A DNA stretch of 15,778 bases from Thermoleophilia bacterium (GTDB lineage: Bacteria; Actinomycetota; Thermoleophilia; Gaiellales; Gaiellaceae): NCBI GenBank assembly GCA_014534295.1, contig JACVRU010000022.1, positions 1 through 15,778 of the forward strand. Reading direction: 5' to 3'. The notes under the pieces were generated by a model, which did no database searches, was not told the origin of the DNA, and worked only from the letters and a program-made list of their open reading frames with translations. The position numbers and the translations under genes are program-made. Below, in pieces: positions 14,469-15,778 of the stretch; the first letter of the stretch is position 1; each line of letters opens with the position of its first letter.

Positions 14469-14488
14469 GCCGGAACCGCGGCTACGCT
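14462..14488 (+). promoter_or_regulatory. Possible promoter of the tRNA-Leu gene
   Basis: TACGCT at 14483-14488 is a TAnnnT -10 box about 10 bases before the tRNA 5' end. The best -35 candidate is TTTTCA at 14462-14467, with a short 15-base spacer. It overlaps the -35 of the divergent operon promoter, so the two may compete. Confidence 0.35.
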
Positions 14489-14498
14489 GTGCCGAGCC

Positions 14499-14582
14499 GC
14501 GGCGGTGGCGGAACCGGTAGACGCGATGGCCTCAAAAGCCATTGTCCTTCGGGACGTGTGGGTTCGAGTCCCACCCGCCGCA
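14499..14582 (+). tRNA. tRNA-Leu (anticodon CAA)
   Basis: All parts of a class II tRNA fold. The acceptor stem GCGGCGG/CCGCCGC pairs over 7 bp with discriminator A. The D arm contains AACCGGTAGAC, and the anticodon stem ATGGC/GCCAT encloses loop CTCAAAA with anticodon CAA at 14533-14535. The long variable arm GTCC-TTCG-GGAC is typical of Leu, and the T stem GTGGG/CCCAC has loop TTCGAGT. The 3' CCA is not encoded. It reads UUG codons, rare in such GC-rich genes. Confidence 0.96.
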
Positions 14583-14670
14583 TGCGCGGCGCCGCGGAGC
14601 CCGCGTTGCCCCGGATCCTCTCCTTCCGCGCGCGGGTTCGGACCTCGGCGGGAGCGGGCAAGCGGGGACC

Positions 14671-15162
14671 GTGGACGCGCACGGCCCGCTGCGCGAGGAG
14701 GTCGCCGGGGCCTTCCCGATGGCGGCGCTGGCCGGCCTCGCCGCAGCTGTCGCCGGCGGCGTCGTCTGGGGCCTGATCGCCCGCTGGTCCGGCTATGAGG
14801 TCGGCTTCGTGGCGTGGGGGATCGGCTTCCTCGTCGCCACGGCCGTGCTCGTCGGTGCGCGCGGGGGCCGCGGGCTCCGCTACCAGCTTGCGGCGGTCGT
14901 CCTCGCCCTCCTCGGCATCCTGATCGGCAAGTACCTCGGCTTCGCGTGGACGCTCGCCGAGATCGTCGAGGAGGAGGGCATCACCGGGGTCTCGTTCCCG
15001 GTCTTCTCGCGGGACACGTGGGACGCGTTCATGGACGCCCGCGGCGAGGTCTGGAGCGTCTTCGACCTGCTCTGGATCGGGCTCGCGGTGTTCACGGCCT
15101 TCAGGATCCCCGCGATCCTGAGGGCCGAGCCTGCCGACGAGCCGGCCGGCCCGGCGACCTAG
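14671..15162 (+). CDS. Small integral membrane protein of unknown function
   Basis: 163 residues from a GTG at 14671 with GGGG a few bases upstream; an earlier in-frame ATG at 14542 lies within the tRNA. About four hydrophobic segments can be seen: AALAGLAAAVAGGVVWGLI, VGFVAWGIGFLVATAVLVGA, YQLAAVVLALLGILIGKYLG and a C-terminal LLWIGLAVFTAFRIPAIL. Between the third and fourth lies an acidic, probably exposed region of about 40 residues (EIVEEEGITG to RGEVWSVFD). The tail is Ala/Glu/Pro-rich. The first half (GVVWGLI...GYEVGFVAWGIGF) resembles small actinobacterial membrane proteins with no assigned role. Not recognised beyond that. It precedes the phosphofructokinase gene by 22 bases in the same direction. 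Confidence 0.75.
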   Translation: MDAHGPLREEVAGAFPMAALAGLAAAVAGGVVWGLIARWSGYEVGFVAWGIGFLVATAVLVGARGGRGLRYQLAAVVLALLGILIGKYLGFAWTLAEIVEEEGITGVSFPVFSRDTWDAFMDARGEVWSVFDLLWIGLAVFTAFRIPAILRAEPADEPAGPAT

Positions 15163-15184
15163 CCGCTGCGGTACAACACCACGC

Positions 15185-15778
<594 letters not shown>

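Noticed and set aside
14585..14596. CGCGGCGCCGCG palindrome just after the tRNA as a terminator
   Set aside because: A 12-base palindrome without loop or T tail; such sequences are frequent by chance at this GC content.

Overview
The window is a GC-rich (roughly 70% by eye), densely packed bacterial chromosome segment with frequent GTG/TTG starts, almost exclusively G/C third codon positions, and Asp/Glu/Thr-rich linkers after lipoprotein cysteines. This fits a high-GC actinobacterium. The class Thermoleophilia is my guess from overall gene style; I could not test it.

Layout. At the left edge is the 5' end of a minus-strand DNA polymerase I (or stand-alone 5'-3' exonuclease) gene. Divergent from it is a two-gene plus-strand unit: a probable double-GNAT acetyltransferase, then a LarA/DUF2088-like protein that contains no lysine at all. 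That unit meets, tail to tail on one shared CTAG, a minus-strand run of 12 genes from about 14.36 kb down to 2.74 kb. In transcription order the run encodes: a Liv-type (HAAT) amino-acid ABC importer (lipoprotein binding protein, two permeases, two ATPases); the large and small subunits of an AcnX-family (aconitase X) dehydratase; a polar-amino-acid (PAAT, GlnH/P/Q-type) ABC importer (lipoprotein, permease, ATPase); a degenerate metallo-beta-lactamase-fold protein; and a zinc alcohol dehydrogenase. Most junctions are 4-bp ATGA/GTGA overlaps. A credible promoter (TTGAAA, 17 bp, CATACT) lies before the first gene. Two perfect GC-rich hairpins follow the two binding-protein genes, a common way to make more binding protein than membrane components.

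Right of the operon, on the plus strand, are tRNA-Leu(CAA), a small four-helix membrane protein, and the 5' part of a 6-phosphofructokinase whose residues predict use of pyrophosphate.

Working model (inference): the operon imports an amino acid or derivative through two importers, dehydrates it with AcnX (bacterial AcnX proteins of known function act on cis-3-hydroxy-L-proline), and may finish with the dehydrogenase. The most unusual details are the AcnX large-subunit gene, whose homologous coding sequence runs back to a TAATA junction with no ATG/GTG/TTG start, and the lysine-free LarA-like protein, which cannot carry the lysine-tethered nickel cofactor of lactate racemase. No CRISPR array, insertion sequence, prophage or gene-free stretch above 300 bases was seen.
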